Assembly (NCBI GenBank): GCA_004570955.1 | Contig: SPPL01000003.1 | Span: 124,001-188,000, forward strand | Source of the DNA: Jeotgalicoccus nanhaiensis | GTDB taxonomy: Bacteria > Bacillota > Bacilli > Staphylococcales > Salinicoccaceae | Direction: 5' to 3' | Length of the DNA: 64,000 nucleotides | Shown: in pieces, positions 1 through 10,975 of the stretch | How positions within the stretch are numbered: position 1 is the stretch's first letter | Layout of the letters: each line of letters begins with the position of its first letter | Translations under genes and position numbers: made by a program | Notes under the pieces: model-generated | Databases searched by the model: none | What the model was told of the DNA's origin: nothing | The model's input: the letters and a program-made list of their open reading frames with translations, nothing else

Positions 1-1127
1 ATGAACGCCGGACGGAGATTACACTCGGCAGCATTTACGATATTGAAGACGAGGATTTAATTCCGAGAGAACAGATTGTTGTGACACTGAGCCATAACAA
101 CTACATCAAACGTCTGCCGGCTTCGACATACCGCGCACAGCACCGCGGCGGACGCGGCATTCAGGGCATGAATACGATCGATGATGACTTCGTCAGTCAG
201 ATTGTGACGATGAGTACACACGATTATATTCTGTTCTTTACGAACACAGGACGAGTTTACCGCCTGAAAGGCTACGAAATTCCTGAACTGTCACGCCAGT
301 CGAAAGGACTGCCAATTGTTAACCTGATTGAAATCGAAAAAGATGAAAAAATCAGTACGATGATCAGCGTGAAAGACAAAGACGAAACTGAAGGCTACCA
401 ATTATTATTTGCGACGAAAAATGGTCTTGTGAAGCGTACACCGCTGGATGACTTTAAGCAGATTAATAAAAACGGTAAAATTGCCATCAGCTTCAGGGGC
501 GAAGACGAACTCCTCGGTGTGCGTCTGACGGACGGTTCAACAGAAGTCATGCTCGGAACACGCGAAGGTTCACTAATACGCTTTGAAGAAGAACAGGTCA
601 GAAGCATGGGCCGTACAGCAGCCGGTGTTAAAGGGATTAACCTTCGCGGTGACGACGAAGTCGTCGGTGTCGATGTCCTTGAGCCGGGTCAGCATGTCCT
701 TATCGTTACGGATAAAGGCTACGGCAAGCTTACACATGAAGAAGAATACCGCTCCATTAAACGCGGCGGTTTCGGTGTGAAAACTGCGAACCTGACAGAC
801 AAAAACGGTAAACTGGTGTTTATCGCGTCAGTAGACCGGGATGAAGATATGATGATCGTGACGGACAAAGGCGTTATTATCCGCCTGACAATCGATGCGA
901 TATCAATTACAAGCCGTAATACGCAAGGTGTGAGACTCATTCGCTTAGACGAAGAGCAGGACGTTGCGACGGTTGCGGTAGTGAAAAATGAAATTGCAGA
1001 AGAAGAACTGGAAGACGAAGGTTCTGAGATGGCTGAGGAAACACTGGAAGCGGAAGACAATCTTGAAGTTGAAACCGATGAAGTCGAAGATAATCTCGAT
1101 CCGGAATCAGAATCAGAAGAAGAATAG
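1..1127 (+). CDS. gyrA: DNA gyrase subunit A, C-terminal part (5' truncated by window)
   Basis: The open frame runs in from the left edge (frame starting at base 3) and encodes the C-terminal part of GyrA, the ATP-dependent supercoiling topoisomerase subunit that wraps DNA. The conserved stretch [15 protein letters not shown] is followed by [12 protein letters not shown], the GyrA-box region of the beta-pinwheel wrapping domain, and then by repeated blade motifs. The last ~45 residues are a strongly acidic Glu/Asp tail, usual for Firmicute GyrA. The active-site tyrosine domain lies outside the window. The position before hut and serS fits the staphylococcal origin-proximal order. Confidence 0.97.
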   Translation, partial: ERRTEITLGSIYDIEDEDLIPREQIVVTLSHNNYIKRLPASTYRAQHRGGRGIQGMNTIDDDFVSQIVTMSTHDYILFFTNTGRVYRLKGYEIPELSRQSKGLPIVNLIEIEKDEKISTMISVKDKDETEGYQLLFATKNGLVKRTPLDDFKQINKNGKIAISFRGEDELLGVRLTDGSTEVMLGTREGSLIRFEEEQVRSMGRTAAGVKGINLRGDDEVVGVDVLEPGQHVLIVTDKGYGKLTHEEEYRSIKRGGFGVKTANLTDKNGKLVFIASVDRDEDMMIVTDKGVIIRLTIDAISITSRNTQGVRLIRLDEEQDVATVAVVKNEIAEEELEDEGSEMAEETLEAEDNLEVETDEVEDNLDPESESEEE

Positions 1128-1133
1128 ATAAAA

Positions 1134-1175
1134 AATAAGCACCGGGATTTCTAAACAGAAATCCCGGTGCTTATT
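1134..1175. terminator. Bidirectional intrinsic terminator after gyrA
   Basis: A perfect 19-bp stem (arms 1134-1152 and 1157-1175) with a 4-nt loop lies between the convergent gyrA and HTH genes. The arms begin and end in A/T runs, so it can act on both strands. Confidence 0.85.
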
Positions 1176-1216
1176 TGCTGTTTTGAGCGATTTGGCGTTG
1201 AATTCTAAAACCCGCC

Positions 1217-1423
1217 CTATTTCCGGTATTCCAGTATATCGCCGGGCTGACAGTCCAGCACTTCGCAGATTTTCTCCAGTGTCGAGAAGCGGACGGCTTT
1301 TGCTTTATTGTTTTTCAATACCGATAAGTTCGCCATAGTCACGCCGACCTCATTGGCGAGTTCCGTCATGCTCATTTTTCTTTTGGCGAGCATTACATCA
1401 AGATTTACGATTATTTTCGTCAT
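1217..1423 (-). CDS. XRE-family helix-turn-helix regulator (YozG-like)
   Basis: A 68-residue protein consisting almost only of a Cro/C1-type HTH domain: LAKRKMSMTELANEVGV forms helices 1-2 and TMANLSVLKNNK the recognition helix, ending in the typical LDCQPGDILEY. Its start overlaps the stop of the upstream DUF2975 membrane gene by 4 nt (ATGA), so the two are translationally coupled. HTH/DUF2975 pairs are common in Firmicutes. The membrane partner may sense a signal and influence the regulator, but this is inference and the target genes are unknown. Confidence 0.85.
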   Translation of the reverse strand: MTKIIVNLDVMLAKRKMSMTELANEVGVTMANLSVLKNNKAKAVRFSTLEKICEVLDCQPGDILEYRK

Positions 1424-1905
1424 ATTGTCAGCTCATTTTCCTGTTTGATTGATACTGCTTTCGAAAGTGTCTCTTTTAACACTACGACCAGTACATGTAT
1501 CGCGAATGGAATAAATACTATCCCAGCTCCGAATAAGACGAGTCCAGGTGCATCATCGAGCTCGGCAAGCGTAAAGAAAAACGGCATTAAACCGATAGTT
1601 GCGATAGCAATGCTAAGTGTCAGTTTCTGAACCCGGTTCATGATGGTCAGTGTGTGACTTGAGAAAATTTCATCTCTGTCGATCAGTGTCAGCAGCTTAT
1701 TTAAAGCATACACGATAAACAGCCCTAAAATCATATCAATCCAGACAACGGCAACCGCAATGTATACGACGGCATAAACCTCACCTTCTGAAGTGAAAAG
1801 CTGTATTCCCATCAAAAATCCAAATAATATAAGAATCGCTGCGGTAATCAGCAGCGTAATGCGCAGCACCAGCGTTTTTTTAATCACAGTTTTTCCTGCT
1901 TTCAT
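1420..1905 (-). CDS. DUF2975 family membrane protein
   Basis: A 161-residue protein with four predicted membrane helices (roughly residues 12-33, 44-66, 95-115 and 122-146) and a short polar tail. The DUF2975 hallmark is the loop LLTLIDRDEIFSSHTL between helices 2 and 3, where a region rich in Asp, Glu, Phe and Ser precedes the next helix. It is the first gene of a two-gene minus-strand unit with the XRE regulator and is transcribed away from hutP. Function is not established for the family; a membrane partner of the regulator is the contextual guess. Confidence 0.8.
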   Translation of the reverse strand: MKAGKTVIKKTLVLRITLLITAAILILFGFLMGIQLFTSEGEVYAVVYIAVAVVWIDMILGLFIVYALNKLLTLIDRDEIFSSHTLTIMNRVQKLTLSIAIATIGLMPFFFTLAELDDAPGLVLFGAGIVFIPFAIHVLVVVLKETLSKAVSIKQENELTI

Positions 1906-1991
1906 ATTTTATAAATTAAATTTACCACCTAACGTATCTAAAAACAATAAAAATATATCGTTTATCGATAAATTAAAGAAACCATACTTTC

Positions 1992-2020
1992 TTGTTTTTA
2001 TTTTATGAAAGCGCTATAAT
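1992..2020 (+). promoter_or_regulatory. SigA promoter of the hut operon
   Basis: -35 TTGTTT (1992-1997), a 17-bp spacer and a consensus -10 TATAAT (2015-2020) lie just upstream of hutP. The spacing is ideal. Transcription would begin near 2027, giving a leader of only about 27 nt. Confidence 0.75.
2006..2019 (+). promoter_or_regulatory. CcpA cre site overlapping the hut -10
   Basis: TGAAAGCGCTATAA matches the catabolite-responsive element consensus TGWAANCGNTNWCA at 13 of 14 positions. It overlaps the -10 hexamer, so bound CcpA would block RNA polymerase. This fits the known carbon-catabolite repression of histidine use in Bacillus. Confidence 0.75.
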
Positions 2021-2025
2021 AAAAA

Positions 2026-2042
2026 TAGTTATTAGTGATTAG
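2026..2042 (+). promoter_or_regulatory. UAG triplet array in the hutP leader (candidate HutP RNA site)
   Basis: Three TAG triplets start at 2026, 2033 and 2040, each separated by 4 nt. This is the spacing of UAG motifs recognised by the HutP hexamer on RNA. The array sits at the very 5' end of the expected transcript and runs into the Shine-Dalgarno-like AGGCAGG before the hutP ATG at 2054. HutP binding here could limit its own translation. The first triplet may fall at or just before the transcription start. Confidence 0.5.
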
Positions 2043-2053
2043 GCAGGTATATT

Positions 2054-2497
2054 ATGACTCAAAGTACACATCGTGAATTTGGTAAATTCACTACACTCGT
2101 TGCATTGACTGATGAAGAAACAGCACTCCGTATACTGCCCCACTTTAAGTCATTTAAAGTGATGACGGGCAAAGTCGGATCTATGGATTTAAGCAAAGTC
2201 ATCTCGTCGGTTGAAACTGCTGCAAAGCGCGGCGGACTCATTAATGGAGATATTTATCGTGAAACTCATTCTTTATATCACGCAATTTTAGAAGCGCTCC
2301 AAGGCGTGACCCGCGGAGATTTAAGCGTAGGGGAAATTATGCGTACTGTCGGTTTAAGGTTTGCGATTGTCAGAGGGAATCCATACGGCAGCGATGACGA
2401 AGGCGAATGGCTGGCTGTCTGTTTCTACGGAACAATCGGTGCGCCGATCAGAGGCAAAGAGCACGAAGCTTTGGGACTCGGTATTAATCATATTTAA
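2054..2497 (+). CDS. hutP: HutP, histidine-dependent RNA antiterminator
   Basis: A 147-residue protein aligned over its full length with Bacillus HutP, which binds L-histidine and Mg2+ and then UAG-repeat RNA to prevent termination before hutH. Conserved signatures are GKVGSMD near residue 38, the ALEGVTRG-type segment (here ALQGVTRGD), VGLRFAIVRGNPY, and the C-terminal YGTIGAPIRG...HEALGLGINHI, which carries metal- and histidine-pocket residues. It is the first gene of the operon and is separated from hutH by a terminator with its own UAG array. Confidence 0.97.
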   Translation: MTQSTHREFGKFTTLVALTDEETALRILPHFKSFKVMTGKVGSMDLSKVISSVETAAKRGGLINGDIYRETHSLYHAILEALQGVTRGDLSVGEIMRTVGLRFAIVRGNPYGSDDEGEWLAVCFYGTIGAPIRGKEHEALGLGINHI

Positions 2498-2503
2498 ATT
2501 AAA

Positions 2504-2531
2504 TAGAATTGTCATAGACATTAGTTATTAG
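2504..2531 (+). promoter_or_regulatory. HutP-binding UAG array before the hut terminator
   Basis: TAG triplets lie at 2504, 2515, 2522 and 2529. The last three are spaced exactly 7 nt (UAG-N4-UAG-N4-UAG), the geometry bound by HutP, and they end 2 nt before the terminator stem at 2533. This reproduces the Bacillus arrangement in which histidine-bound HutP disrupts the terminator. Confidence 0.8.
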
Positions 2532-2532
2532 G

Positions 2533-2568
2533 GACATAAAAATCAATGGGATTTTTGTGTCTTTTTTT
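2533..2568 (+). terminator. HutP-regulated terminator between hutP and hutH
   Basis: A 12-bp stem (2533-2544 with 2550-2561, one G-T pair), a 5-nt loop and a T7 run form an intrinsic terminator directly after the UAG array. It would stop transcription into hutH unless HutP and histidine are present. Confidence 0.85.
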
Positions 2569-2592
2569 GTACGTAAATTTAGGAGGGATATC

Positions 2593-4083
2593 ATGTCGGT
2601 TTTACATTTGGACGGCGAGCATTTAACGATTGATCAAGTAAAAGATTTCCTGGGAAATTCCGAAAGCACTGTGGAAATTACTGAAGATGCTTATAAGCGT
2701 GTGGATGCTTCCAGAAAAGTAGTGGAAAACATCATCGCAGAAGGTAAAACAATTTATGGAATTACGACCGGTTTCGGACTGTTCTGCGATGTTTTAATTT
2801 CAAAAGAGAAAGTGGAAGATCTGCAGACAAACTTAATCCGTTCCCACGCCTGCGGTGTCGGTAAATCTTTTGAACAGCCGGTAGCATTGTTAATGATGGT
2901 TTTCCGTTTAAACACGATGCTGAAAGGCCACTCAGGTGTAACAAGAGAACTGGTTGAGCAGCTGAGGCTATATATTAATAAACGCATTATTCCGGTGGTG
3001 CCGGAACAAGGTTCACTTGGTGCTTCAGGTGACCTTGCTCCCTTGTCGCATATGGCGCTGACGCTGATCGGCGAAGGCGAAGTATTCTTTATGGATGAGA
3101 GAAGAAATACACGCGATGTGCTGGAGTCGCTCGGCATCGAACCGATCACACTGCAGGCAAAAGAAGGCCTGGCACTGATTAACGGCACGCAGCCGATGAC
3201 GGCCCAGGGTGTAATTAACTATATCGAAGCGGATAAACTGATGCACGACAGCTTATGGATTGCATCGCTGACGCACCAGGCTCTGAACGGCATTACAGAT
3301 GCATACAACCATCAGATTCACGAATCAAGGGGTTATCCCGAACAAATCTACGTCGCAGAAAAAATGCTCGAGTATCTGGAAGGTTCACAGCTGACGACGC
3401 GTCAGGGCGAAGTGCGCGTGCAGGACGGCTACTCTATCAGATGTATTCCGCAGGTGCACGGTGCATCACTGCAGACGCTGAACTACGTTAAAGAAAAACT
3501 GGAAATAGAAATGAATGCAGCGAACGATAACCCGCTGATTTTCAGTGAAGATGAAGTCTATTCAGGCGGTAATTTCCACGGCCAGCCGATTGCGATTGCA
3601 ATGGATCTCTTAAAAATTGGTGTCGCTGAAATTGCGAATATTACCGAGCGCCGCATCGAACGTTTAGTTAATCCGGCATTAAACGGTGATCTTCCGGCCT
3701 TCTTAAGCCCGGAAGAAGGCTTGCAGTCTGGAGCAATGATTTTACAATATGCCGCAGCGAGTCTCGTTTCTGAAAATAAAACACTCGCCCACCCGGCAAG
3801 TGTCGACTCTATCCCCTCTTCTGCCAACCAGGAAGACCATGTATCAATGGGGACAATCGGTGCACGTCATGCGAGAGATATTATTAACAACGCACGCTAC
3901 GTGGTGGCCACAGAGCTGTTTATCGCGATGACGGGAGCAGAGATTAAAGGTAAAGACAAATTGTCTCCGGCAACGCGCAAAAAATTTGACGAATACCGTC
4001 TGATTGCGGACTTTATCGACCAGGACCGCAACTTCAGTATTGAAATTAATAACTTGTCTAAGGCATTAACGGAAGTTAATTAA
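2593..4083 (+). CDS. hutH: Histidine ammonia-lyase
   Basis: Deaminates L-histidine to trans-urocanate, the first step of histidine degradation. The 496-residue protein has the Ala-Ser-Gly triad (residues 144-146 in [13 protein letters not shown]) that cyclises to the MIO electrophile, plus YGITTGFG near residue 55 and [11 protein letters not shown] near the C-terminus. The ATG at 2593 is chosen because AGGAGGG lies just upstream; the open frame extends back to 2557 but that part overlaps the terminator. It is expressed only on read-through of the HutP-controlled terminator. Confidence 0.97.
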   Translation: MSVLHLDGEHLTIDQVKDFLGNSESTVEITEDAYKRVDASRKVVENIIAEGKTIYGITTGFGLFCDVLISKEKVEDLQTNLIRSHACGVGKSFEQPVALLMMVFRLNTMLKGHSGVTRELVEQLRLYINKRIIPVVPEQGSLGASGDLAPLSHMALTLIGEGEVFFMDERRNTRDVLESLGIEPITLQAKEGLALINGTQPMTAQGVINYIEADKLMHDSLWIASLTHQALNGITDAYNHQIHESRGYPEQIYVAEKMLEYLEGSQLTTRQGEVRVQDGYSIRCIPQVHGASLQTLNYVKEKLEIEMNAANDNPLIFSEDEVYSGGNFHGQPIAIAMDLLKIGVAEIANITERRIERLVNPALNGDLPAFLSPEEGLQSGAMILQYAAASLVSENKTLAHPASVDSIPSSANQEDHVSMGTIGARHARDIINNARYVVATELFIAMTGAEIKGKDKLSPATRKKFDEYRLIADFIDQDRNFSIEINNLSKALTEVN

Positions 4084-4177
4084 AATAATTTGCACTTCTC
4101 CTTAAGAATTTGTTAAAAATTCAGAATTTATATAAGCTTGTCTTATATATCAAGTAATTCAGTAAAGGGGTTATGTT

Positions 4178-5494
4178 ATGGTCTCGCGGAACGAGATGCG
4201 TCGTGAAAAAGGTTTTAAAATTTGGCGTTTCTTTGTGTTCAGTGCACTCGGGCTGTTTCTATTTTTCGTACCGGTCACCATGTCCGGAACAAGGTCGATT
4301 ATGCTCGATCATATCGTCACTGTCATTCATAGCATTTTTGGGGAGAATATTCAGTATTACACCCTGGCAGTTGTTTTTGCCGGCACATTGATTCCGATTT
4401 TGACTAAAACATGGAAGAAGAGTGCATTTAATATTCTGTTTACGATTTTTAAAATACTCGGGCTCGTTATCGGCGTCATGGCTGTGTTTAATATCGGTCC
4501 TGCTTTCGTGCTTGATGAGAATATGGGGCCGTTTCTATACTACTCGCTCGCTATCAACTTGAGTCTCTTAATTCCGCTTGGCGGTGCAGCACTTGGACTC
4601 ATTCTCGGCTACGGCTTCCTCGTTTTTATCGGAGTGCTGCTGGAGCCGGTCATGAGGAAACTGTTTAAAACACCCGGCCGTTCGGCAATGGATGCGATGG
4701 CTTCTCTCGTCGGCAGCTACTCAGTCGGGCTGCTGATAACGAACAGAACGTATAAAGAAGGTTTGTATAACAAAAAGGAAGGGCTCATTATAGCGACCGG
4801 CTTTTCCACAGTTTCAGTGACAATTATGGTGGTTGTCGCACGCACACTCGATTTGATGGACCACTGGGTGCTGTTTTTTATCATCGTTATACTTGTGACT
4901 TTCCTGGTCACTGCTTTGACGGCTTACCTGCCGCCGATACGCAATGAAAAGGAAATATATTTCAACGATAAAAACAGCATCACCGAAGAAGATTACGAAG
5001 GTAACATACTGGAGTATGCATGGTACAAGGCGAAGCAGCAGTCGCATAGTGCGCGTCCGCTGAGAGAAGATATATGGACGAACTTTCTTGAAGCGATGAA
5101 GATGACCGCTTCAGTCGTGCCGTCTGTTCTTTCTATCGGCCTGCTCGGTTTAATCATTGCGGAGTATACCGATGTGATTACTTGGATTTCCTACGTCTAC
5201 TACCCGCTTCTCTATATGTTTCCGCTTGAGAATGTGCCGCTGATTGCTGAAGCGGTAACGATATCCATTGTCGAAATGTTCCTGCCTTCCCTGCTCGCTG
5301 CAGAAGCAGACATTGTGACACGGTTTATCGCCGGGGTGACTTCTATTTCAGCTGTCGTCTTTTTATCCGGCTTAGTTCCTGCGGTATTAAGTACGAGTTT
5401 GAATTTACAAGTATGGAAACTAATTGCTGTGTGGTTTATCCGCACAGTGCTCAGCTTGTTAATTGTAATACCAATCGCATTATTAATATTTTAA
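4178..5494 (+). CDS. YjiH-family (gate-domain) membrane transporter in the hut operon
   Basis: A 438-residue integral membrane protein with about nine or more hydrophobic helices, resembling the YjiH / nucleoside-recognition (Gate domain) family: paired Gate-like segments around GSYSVGLLITNRTYKEG and near ATGFSTVSVTIMVV, and a long cytoplasmic linker at residues ~255-305. RBS AAAGGGG precedes the ATG, and hutU follows after 12 bp. It occupies the place where other hut operons carry a histidine or urocanate permease. Transport of histidine or urocanate is inferred from context only; the family substrate is not firmly known. Confidence 0.75.
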   Translation: MVSRNEMRREKGFKIWRFFVFSALGLFLFFVPVTMSGTRSIMLDHIVTVIHSIFGENIQYYTLAVVFAGTLIPILTKTWKKSAFNILFTIFKILGLVIGVMAVFNIGPAFVLDENMGPFLYYSLAINLSLLIPLGGAALGLILGYGFLVFIGVLLEPVMRKLFKTPGRSAMDAMASLVGSYSVGLLITNRTYKEGLYNKKEGLIIATGFSTVSVTIMVVVARTLDLMDHWVLFFIIVILVTFLVTALTAYLPPIRNEKEIYFNDKNSITEEDYEGNILEYAWYKAKQQSHSARPLREDIWTNFLEAMKMTASVVPSVLSIGLLGLIIAEYTDVITWISYVYYPLLYMFPLENVPLIAEAVTISIVEMFLPSLLAAEADIVTRFIAGVTSISAVVFLSGLVPAVLSTSLNLQVWKLIAVWFIRTVLSLLIVIPIALLIF

Positions 5495-5506
5495 GGGGAT
5501 GACAAT

Positions 5507-7165
5507 ATGACTAGAAAAATTACTGCTAAAACAGGTTTGGAAATCGAATGTAAAGGATGGGAACAGGAAGCGGCGCTCCGCATGCTGTATAACAACCTGG
5601 ATCCTGAAGTTGCAGAACGTCCGGAAGATTTAGTTGTTTACGGGGGAATTGGTAAAGCGGCGCGGAACTGGGAGTCGTTTGAAGCAATTGAAAATACATT
5701 AAGAAATCTTGAAGCGGATGAAACGATGCTGATTCAGTCAGGGAAACCTGTTGCGGTATTCAAAACGCATGAGGAAGCGCCGAGAGTGCTGCTGTCGAAC
5801 TCGGTACTTATACCGAAATGGGCTAACTGGGAGCACTTCAATGAACTCGATAAAAAAGGTTTGATGATGTACGGACAGATGACCGCCGGTTCATGGATAT
5901 ACATCGGTTCACAAGGAATCGTTCAGGGAACGTATGAAACATTTGCGGAGCTTGCGAACCAGAACTACGACGGCACACTGCGCGGCACAATCACACTGAC
6001 TGCCGGCCTTGGCGGCATGGGCGGCGCGCAGCCTTTATCAGTCACAATGAACGAAGGGGTCGCACTTTGTGTTGATGTCGATGAAACGAGAATCGATAAA
6101 CGGATTGAAACGCGTTACCTGGATATTAAAACTGATTCACTGGACGAAGCCTTAAAACTTGCAGCAGAAGCACGCGATGCAGGGAAACCATTATCGATAG
6201 GTTTAATCGGCAATGCTGCTGAAGTCCACCATGAAATCTTAAACCGCGGCTTTGAAATTGACGTCGTGACTGATCAGACCTCTGCGCATGACCCGTTAAA
6301 CGGCTATGTGCCGGAAGGCTACTCACTTGAAGAGGCTAAAAAACTGCGTGAAGAAAACTCAGAAGAATACGTGAAACTATCGAGTGCTTCGATGGCAAAA
6401 CACGTCGAAGCGATGCTGCAGTTCCAGAAAAACGGTGCAGTTGTCTTCGATTACGGAAATAATATCCGCCAGGTGGCATTTGATACAGGTGTTGAAAATG
6501 CATTCGATTTCCCGGGCTTCGTACCGGCTTATATCAGACCGCTATTCTGTGAAGGTAAAGGACCCTTCCGCTTTGCAGCCTTAAGCGGAGACCCGAACGA
6601 CATTGCGGTTGCTGATAAGAAGATGCGTGAACTCTTCCCTGAAAATGAGAAATTGATGCGTTGGCTCGATATGGCGGAAGAAAAAATTGCCTTCCAGGGG
6701 CTGCCTGCACGCATCGCCTGGCTCGGTTACGGCGAACGCGCGAAGATGGGCCTCGCCCTCAATGAACTAGTTAAGTCCGGAGAAATTTCGGCGCCGATCG
6801 TTATCGGCCGGGATCATTTGGACTCAGGGTCTGTCGCCAGTCCGAACCGCGAAACAGAAAGCATGAAAGACGGCAGCGATGCAGTCGGCGACTGGGCAAT
6901 TCTAAACGCTCTTGTGAACACGGCTGCGGGCGGTTCATGGATCAGTGTACACCACGGCGGCGGTGTCGGTATGGGCTACTCGCTTCACGCCGGTATGGTA
7001 GTCGTCGCGGACGGCACTGACCGTGCAGCAAAAAGACTGGGCCGCGTATTAACAACAGATCCGGGTATGGGAGTGGCAAGACACGCAGATGCAGGCTACG
7101 ATATCGCAATCAATACAGCGAAAGAACGCGGTGTGAATATACCAATGTTAAAGGAGAATAAATAA
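5507..7165 (+). CDS. hutU: Urocanate hydratase
   Basis: Converts urocanate to 4-imidazolone-5-propionate using tightly bound NAD+. The 552-residue product has the full family length and hallmarks: [17 protein letters not shown] near the N-terminus, the NAD-binding [28 protein letters not shown], and [16 protein letters not shown] near the C-terminus. The stop codon overlaps the hutI start (TAATG), so translation of the two is coupled. Confidence 0.97.
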   Translation: MTRKITAKTGLEIECKGWEQEAALRMLYNNLDPEVAERPEDLVVYGGIGKAARNWESFEAIENTLRNLEADETMLIQSGKPVAVFKTHEEAPRVLLSNSVLIPKWANWEHFNELDKKGLMMYGQMTAGSWIYIGSQGIVQGTYETFAELANQNYDGTLRGTITLTAGLGGMGGAQPLSVTMNEGVALCVDVDETRIDKRIETRYLDIKTDSLDEALKLAAEARDAGKPLSIGLIGNAAEVHHEILNRGFEIDVVTDQTSAHDPLNGYVPEGYSLEEAKKLREENSEEYVKLSSASMAKHVEAMLQFQKNGAVVFDYGNNIRQVAFDTGVENAFDFPGFVPAYIRPLFCEGKGPFRFAALSGDPNDIAVADKKMRELFPENEKLMRWLDMAEEKIAFQGLPARIAWLGYGERAKMGLALNELVKSGEISAPIVIGRDHLDSGSVASPNRETESMKDGSDAVGDWAILNALVNTAAGGSWISVHHGGGVGMGYSLHAGMVVVADGTDRAAKRLGRVLTTDPGMGVARHADAGYDIAINTAKERGVNIPMLKENK

Positions 7166-8397
7166 TGAATGATGTAATGATCACAAATATAAAGTCATTA
7201 ATTTTACCGAAAAAAACCGATGGACCGTTAAAAGGCAAAGAAATGGACGAATTGAACATTGTCGATGACGCTATTGTTGTTATTAAAGACGGCAAGATTG
7301 TCTATGCGGGAGCAAAAACAGATGAGTACGAAACAAAAGAAACTATCGATGCAGAAGGCAAAATCGTTTCCCCTGCCCTCGTTGAACCTCATACGCATAT
7401 CGTGCACGGCGGTTCACGCGAGCATGAAATGTCACTGAAACGCCAGGGAGTTGACTACTTAACGATACTTGAACAGGGCGGCGGTATTTTAAATACAGTT
7501 GAACAGACGCAGAAAGCGTCGTTCGATGAACTGTTAAACAAAGCATCAGTTAACATGACACGCATGATTCAGCACGGCGTGTTAACTGTTGAAAGCAAAA
7601 GCGGCTATGGACTCGACCGTGAGAACGAATTAAAACAGCTTAAAGTATCAAAAGCGCTGGAAGATAAATTCCCTGTGCTGATGCGTCACACCTTCTTAGG
7701 CCCCCACGCCATTCCTAAAGGCAGAGAAGCTGAAGAATTTTTACAGGAGATGACGGATTTACTCGATGAAGTAAAAGACTATGCAGATTTCGCTGATATC
7801 TTTACGGAAACAGGTGTATTCTCTGTCGACCAGTCGAGAAAATACATGGAAGCGGCACGCGAAAAAGGATTCCGCGTGAAAATCCATGCAGATGAAATCG
7901 ATCCTCTCGGCGGCTTAGAACTTGCGATTGAGCAGGATGCAATCAGTGCAGACCATTTAGTGGCAGCGAGCGAAGAAGGCAAAAAGCAGCTGGCTGATTC
8001 AAATACGGTGGCGGTACTGCTGCCTGGGACAACATTCTATCTTGGTAAAAACGAATTCGCTGATGCGCGCGGCATGATTGATCAGGGTGGCGCCGTGTCT
8101 CTCGCGACTGACTATAACCCGGGCAGCTGTGTGACTGACAATCTGCAGATGATTATGGCTATTGCGGCGTTGAAACTCAAAATGACGCCGAATGAAATCT
8201 GGAATGCGGTAACGGTGAATGCAGCTCACGCTATCGATGCCGACCGCGGCACGCTCGAGCCGGGAGATGCTGCGAACATCGTCGTCTGGGATGCACCTAA
8301 TCATGAGTACATTCCATATCACTACGGTGTAAACCATGCTTACAAAGTCATTGCAGACGGCAAACTGATTTTTGAACGTCCGGGCTTAAATTTATAA
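7165..8397 (+). CDS. hutI: Imidazolonepropionase
   Basis: Metal-dependent amidohydrolase-fold enzyme that opens imidazolonepropionate to N-formimino-L-glutamate. The 410 residues include the metal-binding [14 protein letters not shown], a glycine-rich [12 protein letters not shown]-like segment ([12 protein letters not shown]), [14 protein letters not shown] and [12 protein letters not shown], all diagnostic of HutI. It is the last gene of the operon. No formimidoylglutamase (hutG) follows, so the final step must be encoded elsewhere. Confidence 0.97.
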   Translation: MNDVMITNIKSLILPKKTDGPLKGKEMDELNIVDDAIVVIKDGKIVYAGAKTDEYETKETIDAEGKIVSPALVEPHTHIVHGGSREHEMSLKRQGVDYLTILEQGGGILNTVEQTQKASFDELLNKASVNMTRMIQHGVLTVESKSGYGLDRENELKQLKVSKALEDKFPVLMRHTFLGPHAIPKGREAEEFLQEMTDLLDEVKDYADFADIFTETGVFSVDQSRKYMEAAREKGFRVKIHADEIDPLGGLELAIEQDAISADHLVAASEEGKKQLADSNTVAVLLPGTTFYLGKNEFADARGMIDQGGAVSLATDYNPGSCVTDNLQMIMAIAALKLKMTPNEIWNAVTVNAAHAIDADRGTLEPGDAANIVVWDAPNHEYIPYHYGVNHAYKVIADGKLIFERPGLNL

Positions 8398-8399
8398 AC

Positions 8400-8428
8400 T
8401 TGCGTTTTTAAAGGCCACGTTATAAAAT
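8400..8428 (+). promoter_or_regulatory. Promoter of the serS T-box leader
   Basis: -35-like TTGCGT (8400-8405), a 17-bp spacer and -10 TAAAAT (8423-8428) lie between hutI and the T-box leader. The downstream leader would start about 8435. Confidence 0.5.
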
Positions 8429-8439
8429 AGCACCAAGTT

Positions 8440-9977
<1,538 letters not shown>

Positions 9978-9987
9978 TATAAATACC

Positions 9988-10026
9988 GAATGCTCCTATT
10001 CAAGACCAATAGGAGCATTCATTTTT
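9988..10026 (+). terminator. Intrinsic terminator after serS
   Basis: A 13-bp perfect stem (9988-10000 with 10008-10020) is followed by ATTTTT. Confidence 0.85.
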
Positions 10027-10052
10027 AAAAGTACTAAAAGAGGAGTGTAACA

Positions 10053-10973
10053 TTGAACAACAAAATACCAACGGGTACCTTAACCCTTACACTGCTCGCT
10101 GTTGTAGCTTATATTATGCTCACGGAGATCACCTTAATATTCGGTCCTGTCGTGATGCCATTTGCAATATACTTACTGTTGAAAATCAGGCAGCAGTCGA
10201 ACGTCAACTACTGGATTTTATTTTTCAGTTTTCTTATACCGGCAGTACTGTTTCTGTCGCCGCTTGCTGCGGGCAGCTTTATAATTTTATACATCATTAC
10301 AAGTCTTCTTGCCCATACGCTCGATAAGAACATGTCGCAGGAACTGACGCTGTTTTATACGACATTCGCTATCGGTTTAAGTACGATGGCGGCAGTTGTG
10401 GTCATGCAGATGCTCGGTTTCTTAAGACCTTTATCGGAAATATATTCGACCTTCAGAAACTGGTATGCTGAACAGCTCAATGCTGTCAGCGAACTGACGC
10501 CTGCAGGTGTAGACGGAGAGACGATTCTTCAGTCGATGGATTTATACTTCCAGAACCTGCCTGCATTTTTAATAATCGGCAGTTTTTTCCTTGCCTTATA
10601 CATTATCCTGATCGTCAGAATATTACCTCAGGACAGCAGGGAAATGTGGCACTACCGCAGTTTTGACAGATGGATGATGCCGAGAATGCTGCTTTATTTA
10701 TATCTGCTGATTTTCATCATCATGCTGTTCAGCGGCAGCTGGGAAGAAAGCACTATTACCCTGTACAGTAATATTTCTCTCCTCCTGGAGTGGGGACTGT
10801 TCATCCACGGGCTTGCATTCGCTTATTATTTCATGCTTCAGAAAAAACTGAACAAAGTGCTGGCTGCTATTATATTAATACCGCTCGTACTTTTCAGACC
10901 TGTCACTGTACTTATCGGACTGTTCGAAATGATCTTTAGAATTCGATTAATCATGGAATTGAGGAGGAAATAG
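10053..10973 (+). CDS. yybS: YybS-family membrane protein (DUF2232)
   Basis: A 306-residue protein with about eight hydrophobic helices, placed directly before gdpP as in Bacillus and Staphylococcus. The DUF2232 family has distant resemblance to energy-coupling S components; its function is unproven. Translation starts at TTG 10053 behind AGGAG, since no ATG fits the reading frame. The gap to gdpP is 2 bp, indicating an operon with gdpP and rplI. Confidence 0.88.
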   Translation: MNNKIPTGTLTLTLLAVVAYIMLTEITLIFGPVVMPFAIYLLLKIRQQSNVNYWILFFSFLIPAVLFLSPLAAGSFIILYIITSLLAHTLDKNMSQELTLFYTTFAIGLSTMAAVVVMQMLGFLRPLSEIYSTFRNWYAEQLNAVSELTPAGVDGETILQSMDLYFQNLPAFLIIGSFFLALYIILIVRILPQDSREMWHYRSFDRWMMPRMLLYLYLLIFIIMLFSGSWEESTITLYSNISLLLEWGLFIHGLAFAYYFMLQKKLNKVLAAIILIPLVLFRPVTVLIGLFEMIFRIRLIMELRRK

Positions 10974-10975
10974 CA

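Noticed and set aside
719-1060. 113-aa minus-strand open frame in gyrA
   Set aside because: Serine-rich antisense shadow of a coding region with repeated Glu/Asp codons.
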